This document shows, piece by piece, positions 49,057-57,756 of a stretch of 64,000 nucleotides of DNA. The stretch lies in contig NZ_RQII01000040.1 in NCBI RefSeq assembly GCF_004761975.1, forward strand, positions 19,433 to 83,432, in the 5' to 3' direction. Made by a program: the position numbers and the translations under genes. The notes under the pieces are model-generated. The model saw only the letters and a list, made by a program, of their open reading frames with translations, did not search any database and was not told where the DNA came from. The DNA is from Planococcus koreensis. GTDB lineage: Bacteria > Bacillota > Bacilli > Bacillales_A > Planococcaceae. Numbering within the stretch: position 1 is the stretch's first letter; each line of letters begins with the position of its first letter.

Positions 49057-49959
49057 TCATGCGTTTTTTTGAATGAATTGCTGTATCGCAGCAGAGACTT
49101 CGGTTTGATGGCCGGACAGAAGATGGCCGCCGCTTTCGAAAATAACGGTCTCAGGATGCGTACGGCCAATGAATTTTTCAATATTATCGAACAGCGCCAT
49201 CGGGTCGTCTTTGGCGTGAATGACAAGAATCGGGGCTTTGATGTCCTCTACTGGATATTTTTCGTAGTTCAAGTCCATATCGAGGTTGGTGATGTTTGCA
49301 TCTGCCTCGATGCCTTTGCGGCGCGGCTTGACTGGCAGCATCGTTTGGAAAAACACTTTGTCGACGTCGGAGCCGAAGAACACATTAAAGACCGGGCGCA
49401 GCGATTTGGTGGACAGCCACATCGGGAATTCACTTAGCAAAGGGATGGGCGGACCAGCTGGTTTCAATTGGCCGGGGGGCATTTTGTTAGACGGCACGCC
49501 AGACGAAACAAGCACCAGCCCTTTCGTCCGTTCGGGATAAGTGAGGGCGAATGATAAAGCTGCTGCGCCGCCGGCCGAAGTGGCCAATATAAAGGTTTTT
49601 TCGATATTCAGCTCATCAAGCAATTCCGCAAACACTCTCGCCTGATTTTGTGGCGTCGGCTGTGCAGGCAGCTTGGAGCCCGGATAGCCGAAGCGGGACA
49701 ATGCAATTTTCCGGTGATTTTCGCCCACCATGCCTTTCAGTGAGGCCATGCCCTGGTCATAACCCCCGAAAATTCCGTGGCTGATTAAAATCGCTTCGCC
49801 CCAGCCCTCATCGGCGTATGCCATCATACCGAATTCTGATCTGAACTTTGACGCTCCGTATTCCTCGAGCCGTTTATAAGCGCGGCGCATATCCGCCACG
49901 TAAAGCAGCGGAACGGATACGCCGATTGCCAGTGCAGCAGCCTGCAATGATTTACGCAT
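49057..49959 (-). CDS. Alpha/beta hydrolase with N-terminal membrane anchor
   Basis: A 300-residue alpha/beta hydrolase preceded by a hydrophobic N-terminal helix (LQAAALAIGVSVPLLYVAD, about 5-23) that is probably an anchor. ISHGIFGGYDQGM marks the oxyanion region, ATSAGGAAAL the nucleophile serine, VIHAKDDPMALF the acid and FESGGHLLSGHQ the histidine. The substrate is unknown. AAAGGAGG precedes the ATG. It is a single-gene unit. Confidence 0.87.
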   Translation of the reverse strand: MRKSLQAAALAIGVSVPLLYVADMRRAYKRLEEYGASKFRSEFGMMAYADEGWGEAILISHGIFGGYDQGMASLKGMVGENHRKIALSRFGYPGSKLPAQPTPQNQARVFAELLDELNIEKTFILATSAGGAAALSFALTYPERTKGLVLVSSGVPSNKMPPGQLKPAGPPIPLLSEFPMWLSTKSLRPVFNVFFGSDVDKVFFQTMLPVKPRRKGIEADANITNLDMDLNYEKYPVEDIKAPILVIHAKDDPMALFDNIEKFIGRTHPETVIFESGGHLLSGHQTEVSAAIQQFIQKNA

Positions 49960-50045
49960 TGAAATTCCTCCTTTATATCTAAAAATTCAGTTAATTATCT
50001 ATAAGTATAACCGATTGCAGTGCGTAAATAAATGCCTGTACGCAA

Positions 50046-50083
50046 GTAAAAAGCCTTTCATGGATGTCATGAAAGGCTTCACT
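50046..50083 (-). terminator. Intrinsic terminator of the SDR gene 50093
   Basis: AAGCCTTTCATG and CATGAAAGGCTT form a 12-bp stem with a 5-base loop and TTTTT on the minus strand. Confidence 0.85.
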
Positions 50084-50092
50084 TTTTTCAGT

Positions 50093-50809
50093 TTATGGAT
50101 TGGTCGACCAAAGCGCAGCCGATTTAAGCAAGATGCGTGGATGCAGTTTCAGCTGGGCAACCATCACTTCCGCCAGATCTTCCGGATGCATAACGTTCTC
50201 CGGATCACCTTGGATCAAGTTCTCTGAATGGGCCAAGTCAGTTACGACGGTACTCGGAAGCAACGCGCTGACGCGGATGTTATGCTTCCGCACTTCGAGC
50301 ATGAGTGACTCGGTCAAGCCAAGCAAGCCGAATTTTGAAGCGCTGTATGCGCTTGTTACCGGCGCGCCTTTTTGTCCGGCCGTCGATGCGATGTTAATGA
50401 TGTCTCCGCTTTCGCGTTCGATCATTTCAGGCAGGACAGCATGCGTCACATTATAAACGCCCATCAAATTGACATCGATGATTTTCTTGAAATCTTCCGG
50501 CGGCAATTCGAGGAATTTGCCAAATTTGCCGATGCCGGCGTTGTTGACCAGGATATCAATCGGGCCAAGTTCGGATTTGATGTGCTCGACGGCTGAAAGC
50601 ACGGCCTCGTTGTCGGACACGTCAGCCGCAGCCATGACAGCTTTGACGCCGTATTGTTCCAGCTCTTTTAAAACTTCTTCAAGATGCGCGCCCGTTCTGC
50701 CAAGCAGCCCGACATTGATGCCTTCTTTGGCGAAAGCGATAGCGGCTGCGCGCCCGATGCCTTTGCCGGCTCCGGTGATCAGCGCATTTTTGCCTTTTAC
50801 TTCTTGCAT
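50093..50809 (-). CDS. 3-ketoacyl-(ACP) reductase-like SDR
   Basis: A 238-residue classical [11 protein letters not shown] near residue 13, [11 protein letters not shown] near 87, catalytic YSASK near 153. Close to FabG-like reductases, but the Bacillales genome will have a true fabG in its fatty-acid cluster, so this is more likely a paralogue acting on another carbonyl. The ATG at 50809 has AAAGGAG nine bases upstream; a TTG six bases earlier is too close to it. Confidence 0.88.
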   Translation of the reverse strand: MQEVKGKNALITGAGKGIGRAAAIAFAKEGINVGLLGRTGAHLEEVLKELEQYGVKAVMAAADVSDNEAVLSAVEHIKSELGPIDILVNNAGIGKFGKFLELPPEDFKKIIDVNLMGVYNVTHAVLPEMIERESGDIINIASTAGQKGAPVTSAYSASKFGLLGLTESLMLEVRKHNIRVSALLPSTVVTDLAHSENLIQGDPENVMHPEDLAEVMVAQLKLHPRILLKSAALWSTNP

Positions 50810-50968
50810 GTTCAAACACTCCTTTAGTATGTAATGAATTTGTCTTCCGTATTATATCAACCCGTTTCTCCACAAGCTAAACATCCGCTCGGAAAAAGGA
50901 TTTTAGTGCCTGGCGTTGAATCTTACTAATAAACACACTTTGGATTCATTAATAAAGGAGGCAATAAG

Positions 50969-51442
50969 ATGACTGAATCAATGTTTCAAAAAGCTTTGCA
51001 TGGACGTTCTGCACACGTAGACACCGCGCTGATATTTGATGGTTTGGATTGGCAATCAGCCGGTAAAAAACCGGAACATTGTCCTCACTCGGTTTGGGAG
51101 CTGCTATACCACATGAATTATTGGCAAGACTTTATGCTTGGCTATTTGAAGGGCGATGTTGTAAAGGCGCCGGACCATCCCGAAGAATCCTGGCCGGCTG
51201 ACCCGATGCCGGAAAGCAGGAAGTCGTGGGAATACGGAGTGGAGCGTTTTCTGCAAGGCTTGAAGGAAGCAGAACAGGAAGCGGGGAAAGATTTGGCGGA
51301 AGCCGGCTTCAGCCGTCCCGATAGGACGCGTGGGGATTTGCTGATGGTGATGATCAACCACAATAGCTATCACGCTGGCCAAGTCATAACCACCCGCAGT
51401 TTGATCGGCACCTGGCCGCCTCAAAACGATTACGAAGTCTAA
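50969..51442 (+). CDS. DinB family protein
   Basis: A 157-residue DinB-superfamily four-helix protein. SVWELLYHMNYWQDFMLGYL carries the first histidine and MINHNSYHAGQVITTRSLIG the C-terminal pair of metal ligands. It differs clearly from the DinB protein at 32135. The function is unassigned; thiol-transferase activity is known for some members. AAAGGAGG precedes the ATG. The SDR gene at 51482 follows after 39 bases with no terminator between, so they may be co-transcribed. Confidence 0.87.
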   Translation: MTESMFQKALHGRSAHVDTALIFDGLDWQSAGKKPEHCPHSVWELLYHMNYWQDFMLGYLKGDVVKAPDHPEESWPADPMPESRKSWEYGVERFLQGLKEAEQEAGKDLAEAGFSRPDRTRGDLLMVMINHNSYHAGQVITTRSLIGTWPPQNDYEV

Positions 51443-51481
51443 AATAGATCCTGAACGATGAACTCGAAAGGGAGATTTAAG

Positions 51482-52240
51482 ATGAGGCTTGAAGATAAGG
51501 TGGCTATCGTTACAGGAGCGGCATCCGGAATCGGCCGGGCAATAGCGGAAGTGTTTGCGGAACAGGGGGCGAAAGTCGTTGTCTCCGATATCAATCTGCC
51601 AGGCGCAGAAAATGTCGCTGCGGGCATCAGGGAGGCCGGCGGCAATGCGGTCGCGGTAAAGACGGATGTTGCGGATACGGAAGACGTCGCAGCGATGATT
51701 TCTTTGGCGGTCAATGAATACGGCACTCTGGACATTTTGGTTAATAATGCGGGAGTCATGGATAATTTCGAGCCGGCTGGTGATATCGACGAAGCGAAGT
51801 GGGAACGCGTTTTTTCGATCAATGCAAATGGCGTCATGCTTGGCAGCCGGGAAGCTTTGAAAATCTTTCGGGAGAAAAAGAAAGGGGCGATTATCAATAT
51901 CGCTTCAATCGGAGGCCTCTACGGAGCGCGCGCAGGCGCCGCTTATACTGCCAGTAAACACGCTGTGATCGGGTTTACGAAAAACACCGGGTTCATGTAC
52001 GCCAATGAAGGGATTCGCTGCAACGCAATCTCACCAGGGGCAGTTGAAACAAATATCGGCGCGAGCATGACCGCCATCAATGAATTCGGCATGGGACGGA
52101 CTCAGCCTGGGATGGCGCTGAATCCACGTATCGCAAAACCAGTAGAAATCGCCAACGTAGCGTTGTTCCTGGCGTCTGATGAAGCGAGCTTCGTCAATGG
52201 CGCGGTGATTGTCGCAGATGGCGGTTGGTCAGCCTATTAA
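51482..52240 (+). CDS. SDR family oxidoreductase
   Basis: A 252-residue classical SDR. TGAASGIG lies near residue 12, DVADTEDV near 60 gives the adenine contact, NNAGVMDNFEP near 86, and the catalytic YTASKHAV near 152. The C-terminal ASFVNGAVIVADGGWSAY is typical. The substrate is unknown. The ATG at 51482 follows AAAGGGAG; upstream codons in frame lack support. It ends at a strong terminator. Confidence 0.9.
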   Translation: MRLEDKVAIVTGAASGIGRAIAEVFAEQGAKVVVSDINLPGAENVAAGIREAGGNAVAVKTDVADTEDVAAMISLAVNEYGTLDILVNNAGVMDNFEPAGDIDEAKWERVFSINANGVMLGSREALKIFREKKKGAIINIASIGGLYGARAGAAYTASKHAVIGFTKNTGFMYANEGIRCNAISPGAVETNIGASMTAINEFGMGRTQPGMALNPRIAKPVEIANVALFLASDEASFVNGAVIVADGGWSAY

Positions 52241-52248
52241 TTTCAAGA

Positions 52249-52281
52249 AAGCCTGCAGCGATATCGCTGCAGGCTTTTTCA
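52249..52281. terminator. Intrinsic terminator
   Basis: AAAGCCTGCAGCGAT and its complement form a 30-bp perfect palindrome followed by TT. The stem core is CTGCAGCGATATCGCTGCAG. Confidence 0.88.
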
Positions 52282-52355
52282 TGCTGAGAAATAAATGGTT
52301 TGTTTTCCGGCAGCTGATATATAATCAGAATAGATAGATAATTTTGGGGGGCGAA

Positions 52356-53792
52356 ATGATGGAAACGATGGAACGCACAGCACAAAGCATATTGGACATG
52401 GACGCGACGCAATTGGCACGGCTCATTTCACAAAAAGAAATCACTTCAAGAAGAGCAGTGGAAATTTTCATCGGACATATCAAGAAGATCAACCCTGCAG
52501 TCAACTGCCTTGTGGAGGACCGGTTTGCCGAAGCGCTCGAAGAAGCGGACCGGGCAGATACGCAAATTGCAGAGGGGACAGCCAAAGGCAAATTAGTGGG
52601 TGTGCCGATCGGCATGAAAGAGGCGTTCAATGTAGCCGGCATGCAGACTACAGGAGGCTTGCTGCGCCGGAAGGGCTCCTTCCAGCACACCGATGCGGAA
52701 GCCGTTCGCAAATTGAAAGCGGAAGGCGCCATCATCCTTGGGAAAACGAATACGCCCGAGCTCTGCTTTTGCCAGGAAACCGACAATAAGCTGTACGGCC
52801 GCACGAACAATCCGCATGACTTTTCGCGGACAGCAGGCGGCTCAAGCGGAGGCGAAGCAGCGTTGATAGCAGCGGGAGGGGCAGCTGTCGGGCTGGGTTT
52901 AGACATTGGCGGATCTATCCGCTTTCCAAGCCATTTCAATGGCGTCATCGGCTTCAAATCAGGAAAAGGCCAAGTATCTTCTGAAGGCAGTTATCCCACT
53001 GTAGAAGAAGGGCTTCAAGAGCGTATGCTTGGCATTGGGCCGATAGCAAAAACGGTCAGGGATGCCCGGCTTCTTTATTCCATTGTGGCCAAAACGCCGC
53101 CTGTGAAAAAGCAATTACACCAATTCACAATCAACGTATTGCCAAAGACGGCCTACCCCTTGTCGCTGGAGACCGCACATCTGCTTGATTCGATTTATGC
53201 AGATTTGTCGCGGGAGTTTAATACCGAGCGGGAAGTGCCGCCGTATTTTGAGGATTCCGCCGGGCTTTGGCAGGAAATCATGTCTATCGGCGGAGCAGAG
53301 GGGCCAAAGCGGGAAGCATTCGGCACCCAGACGCGGCAGCCGATGCAAGAATATGTGAAAGAACGGATGGCCGGAACTGCTGATATCCACCGCTATCTGT
53401 CATGGGCGCTCATAGGGGCATCATTATTCAAGCCTTCAGCAAAGCGTGTAAAGAAAATTACAAAGTTCATCGAGCACGGCGACCATATCCTGGAAGGTTA
53501 TTTCCACGGCTATATTCTGATGTTGCCGGTTTACCATACAGGAGCAGCAAAACATGGCGCTGTTTATAATGAAATCTTTTCATTGAAGAAAACGTTCCTG
53601 CAATACTTGCCATATGTGGCTTACGCGAATGTCTGGGGGCTGCCTGCGTTGACAGTGCCGGTCGGCATTGATGGCAACGGCATGCCTATCGCCGTACAGC
53701 TGATCAGCAAGAATGGCAATGAGGACGCATTATTTGAATTGGGCGAATGGCTGGAGCGGCATTACGCCGGATACAAGCGGGCGCATTTATAA
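52356..53792 (+). CDS. Amidase signature family protein
   Basis: A 478-residue amidase of the Ser-cisSer-Lys family. The catalytic lysine is in GVPIGMKEAF (near residue 91), the cis-serine in TAGGSSGGEAAL (near 165) and the nucleophile in GLDIGGSIRFPSHFNGVIGFK (near 189). GSIRFPSHFNG resembles fatty-acid-amide/indoleacetamide hydrolases rather than GatA, and no gatB or gatC gene is nearby. The start is ATG 52356 or 52359 after GGGGGGC. It begins a plus-strand run of three genes. Confidence 0.88.
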   Translation: MMETMERTAQSILDMDATQLARLISQKEITSRRAVEIFIGHIKKINPAVNCLVEDRFAEALEEADRADTQIAEGTAKGKLVGVPIGMKEAFNVAGMQTTGGLLRRKGSFQHTDAEAVRKLKAEGAIILGKTNTPELCFCQETDNKLYGRTNNPHDFSRTAGGSSGGEAALIAAGGAAVGLGLDIGGSIRFPSHFNGVIGFKSGKGQVSSEGSYPTVEEGLQERMLGIGPIAKTVRDARLLYSIVAKTPPVKKQLHQFTINVLPKTAYPLSLETAHLLDSIYADLSREFNTEREVPPYFEDSAGLWQEIMSIGGAEGPKREAFGTQTRQPMQEYVKERMAGTADIHRYLSWALIGASLFKPSAKRVKKITKFIEHGDHILEGYFHGYILMLPVYHTGAAKHGAVYNEIFSLKKTFLQYLPYVAYANVWGLPALTVPVGIDGNGMPIAVQLISKNGNEDALFELGEWLERHYAGYKRAHL

Positions 53793-53868
53793 AGCTAAAG
53801 GAGCGGTTGTTTTATTCGCCACAGAGAAGGGAAATGGGAATAAGAGCTTACTTAAGAGGAGGGGTCGC

Positions 53869-54495
53869 ATGAAAGTGTTTGTTTTTGGCAGTGGCGGTGA
53901 CATCGGCGGACATGTGCTGAAACAGCTGGCCGCACGTGAGCATGAAGCAGTGGCTATGGCAGAAACGGAAATCCGGGCGGAGGAACTCCAAATGATGGGA
54001 GCAACCAAGGTCATTGTGGCAACGGAAAAAGAATTCAGCGGGGTATTGGCCGGCTGCGACGCAGTCATCTACATCGCCCGGGACAATCCAATTGCTGGTG
54101 AAAATAAGAATATGCTGGTCGACCATAAAGCGGCAATTCGCGCAGTCGGAGAAGCACAACAGCAGGGCATAAAACGCTTTATCTATTTAAGTCCGGTGCG
54201 CCCCGATGAATCGGAAGAATCAAAAGAAACCGGCGCAAAAGATGAGCCGGAGGAAATGATTATACAGTCCGGGCTGGTTTACACGGTAATCCGTCCGGCT
54301 AAGTCCGCCAGCAAGCCTGCGACTGGCACGATTACGGCAGGCTCCTCCTTAGGTGATGCAGAAGGCGAGATTCCGTTTGAAGATGTGGCATCGGTGCTTG
54401 TGGAGTCGCTCGGCAGCGAGGCGGCAGCAAACCGGTCATTTGAAATTGCACCGGGGCCAACAGCAATTCCTGAAGCATTGCAAGCATTGAAATGA
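53869..54495 (+). CDS. NAD(P)-binding, atypical SDR protein (NAD(P)H-binding/YwnB-like)
   Basis: A 208-residue atypical SDR beginning MKVFVFGSGGDIGGHVLKQL (Rossmann G-x2-G-x2-G), with CDAVIYIARDNP and RFIYLSPVRPDE. It lacks the YxxxK dyad, as is usual for small NmrA-like and flavin-reductase-like members. GAGGAGGGG precedes the ATG at 53869; longer open frame upstream overlaps the amidase end and is not used. It is 32 bases before the GltB-like gene and probably in the same operon. Confidence 0.82.
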   Translation: MKVFVFGSGGDIGGHVLKQLAAREHEAVAMAETEIRAEELQMMGATKVIVATEKEFSGVLAGCDAVIYIARDNPIAGENKNMLVDHKAAIRAVGEAQQQGIKRFIYLSPVRPDESEESKETGAKDEPEEMIIQSGLVYTVIRPAKSASKPATGTITAGSSLGDAEGEIPFEDVASVLVESLGSEAAANRSFEIAPGPTAIPEALQALK

Positions 54496-54527
54496 AGGAA
54501 GAAAAAATAAAAAAAGGTGGGTTATTG

Positions 54528-56126
54528 ATGGGGAAAATATCGAAACACTTGCCAACGGCATTGACAGGATCGATGATTTTGGCGCCGCTGGCTTATGTGG
54601 CTTACCTTTACCAAAAGGATGACAATCAGAAACAGCATGCGATTCTGCGGAACTTTCCGCTGCTTGGGCGTGTCCGTTATATGACGGAAGCGGTGGGGCC
54701 GGAACTGCGGCAATACCTGTTTTCGGATGATAACGAAGGAAAGCCGTTTTCACGGCTTCAATTCGAAGATGTAATGCGGTCAGCAAAATACAATCAGCGT
54801 CTAATCGGCTTCGGTTCGAACCGGAATTTTGAAGAAGAAGGCTATTACATACGGAATAGCTTGTTTCCGCGCCTCGACACGGAACTTCGCGTCGACAATA
54901 CGGAAAAAATAGACACCTTTAAATACGTCATCGACAAAGAAGGATTAATGTCGCGCAAAGAGCATCGCGAAGGCGTGCAGATTGATCCGTATTATTTGCG
55001 CGATGACGATGCGGTTGTCCTCGGTGAAAACAGGGTGCGCGAACCTTTCCGTTTGAAAGGGCTGATCGGACAAGCGGGCATGAGTTATGGGGCGCTTGGA
55101 GACCACGCAATTACTGCTTTATCAAGCGGCCTTGCGCTTGCCGGAGGAACCTGGATGAATACTGGCGAAGGCGGGTTGTCCGACTACCATTTAAAAGGCG
55201 GAGCGGACATCATGATGCAAATCGGACCTGGCCTGTTCGGCGTACGGACACCAGACGGGGAATTCTCGATGGAGGCATTCAAAGAGAAGGCAGCGCTTGG
55301 CCAAGTGAAAGCTTTTGAAGTGAAACTTGCACAAGGTGCAAAAACACGCGGCGGGCATTTGGAAGGCAAGAAAGTCACGGAAGAGATTGCGCGGATCCGC
55401 TTGATTGAACCGGGCAAAACGGTCAATAGTCCGAACCGGTTTGTAGAGTACGATACGTTTCCAAAGCTTTTCGACTTTGTAGACGAGTTGCGTGAAGCCG
55501 GCGGCAAGCCGGTGGGCATAAAAATCGTGGTCGGCGATATCGAAGGGTTACGGGAAATGGCGCAAATCATGAAAGAGCGCGGAAGCCATAGCGGGCCGGA
55601 CTTCATCTCCATTGACGGCGGCGAAGGCGGCACCGGAGCAACGTACCAGGAACTGGCGGATTCAGTCGGACTGCCGATTATGACCGCTTTGCCGATTGTG
55701 GATGAAGTGCTTCGCGAATATGGCGTCAGGGACCAGGTCAAACTGATTGCTTCCGGCAAATTGATCACACCGGATAAAATAGCGATTGCACTTGCTATGG
55801 GAGCAGACCTTGTGCAGATTGCCCGTGGCTTCATGATCAGTGTAGGCTGCATCATGGCGGAGGTCTGCCATACGAATACGTGCCCAGCCGGGGTAGCGAC
55901 AACGGACAGGGAGTTGCAGGAAGGGCTTGTAGTGGAAGAAAAACTTTTCCGGACGACAAATTATCTTACGTCGCTGCGTGCAGGATTATACAATATCGCA
56001 GCTGCTGCAGGCGTCGATTCACCGACGAAGCTGGAGCGCAAACATATCCTCTTCAAAGACAGCAATGGCCGGATTTCACCAGTGGAAAATATGCTGGAGA
56101 AAATGACCGGGGCATTGGAAAAATAA
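54528..56126 (+). CDS. FMN-binding glutamate synthase-like protein (GltB FMN domain alone), membrane-anchored
   Basis: A 532-residue protein consisting of the FMN/Fe-S synthase domain of glutamate synthase, without glutamine amidotransferase or GXGXG domains. FKLKGLIGQAGMSYGALGDH-like and ISIDGGEGGTGATYQELADS form the FMN and 2-oxoglutarate site; the cysteines of CIMAEVCHTNTCPAGVATTD match the 3Fe-4S ligands. A hydrophobic N-terminus (LPTALTGSMILAPLAYVAYL, about 7-26) is a probable membrane anchor. AAAGGTGGG precedes the ATG at 54528. The physiological reaction of such stand-alone proteins is not established. Confidence 0.88.
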   Translation: MGKISKHLPTALTGSMILAPLAYVAYLYQKDDNQKQHAILRNFPLLGRVRYMTEAVGPELRQYLFSDDNEGKPFSRLQFEDVMRSAKYNQRLIGFGSNRNFEEEGYYIRNSLFPRLDTELRVDNTEKIDTFKYVIDKEGLMSRKEHREGVQIDPYYLRDDDAVVLGENRVREPFRLKGLIGQAGMSYGALGDHAITALSSGLALAGGTWMNTGEGGLSDYHLKGGADIMMQIGPGLFGVRTPDGEFSMEAFKEKAALGQVKAFEVKLAQGAKTRGGHLEGKKVTEEIARIRLIEPGKTVNSPNRFVEYDTFPKLFDFVDELREAGGKPVGIKIVVGDIEGLREMAQIMKERGSHSGPDFISIDGGEGGTGATYQELADSVGLPIMTALPIVDEVLREYGVRDQVKLIASGKLITPDKIAIALAMGADLVQIARGFMISVGCIMAEVCHTNTCPAGVATTDRELQEGLVVEEKLFRTTNYLTSLRAGLYNIAAAAGVDSPTKLERKHILFKDSNGRISPVENMLEKMTGALEK

Positions 56127-56174
56127 TAAGGCAATATAAAAAGGGCCCAAAAGCCCTTTTTATATTGCCTTATT
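56125..56174. terminator. Very strong bidirectional terminator
   Basis: A 22-bp perfect stem with a 6-base loop, starting AATAAGGCAATATAAAAAGG. It includes the stop codon of the convergent ZIP-like gene. Confidence 0.92.
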
Positions 56175-56910
56175 TAATGAGCACCTGCAGCAAAACTGCG
56201 ATAAACACCATTCCGACTAGAAAAGCAGGATAGCTGCTTTTCTTTTCATCCGGCAATTCATCATTCAGGATATTCAGAACTACACCGCCTGTCAGGAAAG
56301 AGGACAGGAATGCAATCGTCAAGTCGCTGGCATGAGTGGTCTCATACAGAATCCAGCCCGCCAAAACGGAAAAGGCCAAAACCCATCGCCCGATTTTCGT
56401 GTAGAGGTCTTCATGGGTCAAGTGAAGAATGCGGTTATTGGCGATAAAATGGAAAGAAAAGACGATAAAGTAAATGAAGTACGCGGCAATATTTTCCCCG
56501 CTCAATTCAGCAAGAAGATAGCCAATCAAACCGTTGTACAGAGAGAATGCGCCGATTTCCAAAGCGAAAATGGATTTATCCGGCCGGGTGAGGTTTTTTT
56601 CTTCTTTGTTTTCTCTTTCCGATTTCTCGCTCAATTGATTGATGCCGTAAAAAACAGCAATTCCCAGCAATGCGGCTACGTAAGTGACGTAATCGATTTC
56701 TTCAAGCCAGCCGGGCAGCGTTGCCTCTTCAACAACTTCCCGGTAATGGGTCAGTTCAGGGACAAGGTGCAGGAGGACGTATGCGATCGAGCCGCCTGAA
56801 ACCAGGGAAATCAGCCGGTTAGTGGGGCGTTCATCCAAAAATTTGATAGCGTCTGTGAAGATATGGACAATGATAAAGCCGATGATTACGAGTACGCTTG
56901 GTATGAACAT
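56170..56910 (-). CDS. ZIP-like integral membrane protein
   Basis: A 246-residue membrane protein with about seven or eight helices. SGGSIAYVLLHLVPELTHYREV and the later LTGGVVLNILNDELPDEKKSSYPAFLVG resemble helices of ZIP metal transporters, and SFHFIANNRILHLTHED adds histidines in the middle. The central loop (SEKSERENKEEKN) is charged. A metal-transport role is plausible but the fit is loose. AAGGAGGG precedes the ATG. It is monocistronic. Confidence 0.65.
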   Translation of the reverse strand: MFIPSVLVIIGFIIVHIFTDAIKFLDERPTNRLISLVSGGSIAYVLLHLVPELTHYREVVEEATLPGWLEEIDYVTYVAALLGIAVFYGINQLSEKSERENKEEKNLTRPDKSIFALEIGAFSLYNGLIGYLLAELSGENIAAYFIYFIVFSFHFIANNRILHLTHEDLYTKIGRWVLAFSVLAGWILYETTHASDLTIAFLSSFLTGGVVLNILNDELPDEKKSSYPAFLVGMVFIAVLLQVLIK

Positions 56911-57041
56911 CCGATCCCTCCTTGATAGGTTACGCCATGCGATAATTTTATATACCCTATTTGTTGAATATTAGATAGCTTTGCCATGTATTATTTTCAG
57001 AGCAGTAATATTCGATTTTTGTCTTTACAAGGGAAAAGGGG

Positions 57042-57069
57042 TTGACATTAATTTGACGTGAGTTATAAT
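57042..57069 (+). promoter_or_regulatory. Near-consensus sigma-A promoter of hsp20
   Basis: TTGACA (57042-57047), a 16-base spacer and TATAAT (57064-57069). Both hexamers are perfect. It lies 163 bases 5' of the hsp20 start, giving a long leader. Confidence 0.85.
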
Positions 57070-57078
57070 TTTCTTAGA

Positions 57079-57110
57079 AAACTAAATATTCTAATAACTA
57101 TATTTAGTTT
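57079..57110 (+). promoter_or_regulatory. 11-bp inverted repeat just after the hsp20 promoter
   Basis: AAACTAAATAT (57079-57089) and ATATTTAGTTT (57100-57110) are exact complements with a 10-base spacer, beginning nine bases after the -10 box. This is where a repressor would block initiation. It is not the CIRCE sequence. Confidence 0.65.
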
Positions 57111-57231
57111 GTGCATATTGGAAATCCAAGTGGGGAGGCGGATGCTAAACGTTCGGAAAGGCGAGTGGAACGGCTGGTCATTCACAAGTATGTCCTATGC
57201 ATTTAAAAAAACGAAAAGAGGAGATTGAGCA

Positions 57232-57666
57232 ATGAGAAAACTTTTGCCTAGCAAACGTGATGATTTTTTCCCAAGCCTATTTGAAAGTGGATTCGAAACC
57301 GACTTATTCGACCGGTTTTTCAAGGAATCCCATTATCCGAAAGTGGATATCAAAGAAGTTGAAGATCATTACGAAATGAAGATGGACGTACCGGGATTTT
57401 CCAAAGAAAATGTGAAAGTCGAGTATAAGGACGGCTATCTGGAAGTGGAAGGCACGCGTGATGAAAGTAAGGAAACGAAAGAAGACGACGGCCATTTTAT
57501 CCGCAAAGAGCGTTCGTACGGCTCCTTTAAACGAAGCTTCTATGTAGGAGAAATCGATGACAGCAAAATTTCCGGCTCATTCAAAGACGGAATGCTGCAA
57601 CTTCAAGTTCCGAAAGCGACAGAACAAGAGAAACAGAACAAAGGCAAGCAAATACAGATTGAATAG
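57232..57666 (+). CDS. Hsp20/alpha-crystallin family small heat shock protein
   Basis: A 144-residue small heat shock protein. The N-terminal arm (RDDFFPSLFESGFETDLFDRFF) is followed by an alpha-crystallin domain (about 36-130): YPKVDIKEVEDHYEMKMDVP, GFSKENVKVEYKDGYLEVEG and SFKRSFYVGEIDDSKISGSF. It is an ATP-independent holdase forming oligomers. The C-terminal IXI-type anchor may be represented by QIQIE. AAGAGGAG precedes the ATG. A strong promoter with a downstream inverted repeat suggests tight regulation. Confidence 0.93.
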   Translation: MRKLLPSKRDDFFPSLFESGFETDLFDRFFKESHYPKVDIKEVEDHYEMKMDVPGFSKENVKVEYKDGYLEVEGTRDESKETKEDDGHFIRKERSYGSFKRSFYVGEIDDSKISGSFKDGMLQLQVPKATEQEKQNKGKQIQIE

Positions 57667-57692
57667 TTGCCGAACTGGAATCCGAAGAAGTA

Positions 57693-57730
57693 AAGAGCCC
57701 TCCGGAATCAATTGATTCCGGAGGGCTCTT
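57693..57730. terminator. Bidirectional terminator (38-bp perfect palindrome)
   Basis: AAGAGCCCTCCGGAATCAA and its exact complement, between the convergent hsp20 and GerW-like genes. Confidence 0.9.
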
Positions 57731-57756
57731 GCTGCTTTCAAAACGGTTTGTGAACT

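Noticed and set aside
57079..57110. The hsp20 inverted repeat considered as CIRCE
   Set aside because: CIRCE is TTAGCACTC-N9-GAGTGCTAA; the arms here (AAACTAAATAT) do not match.
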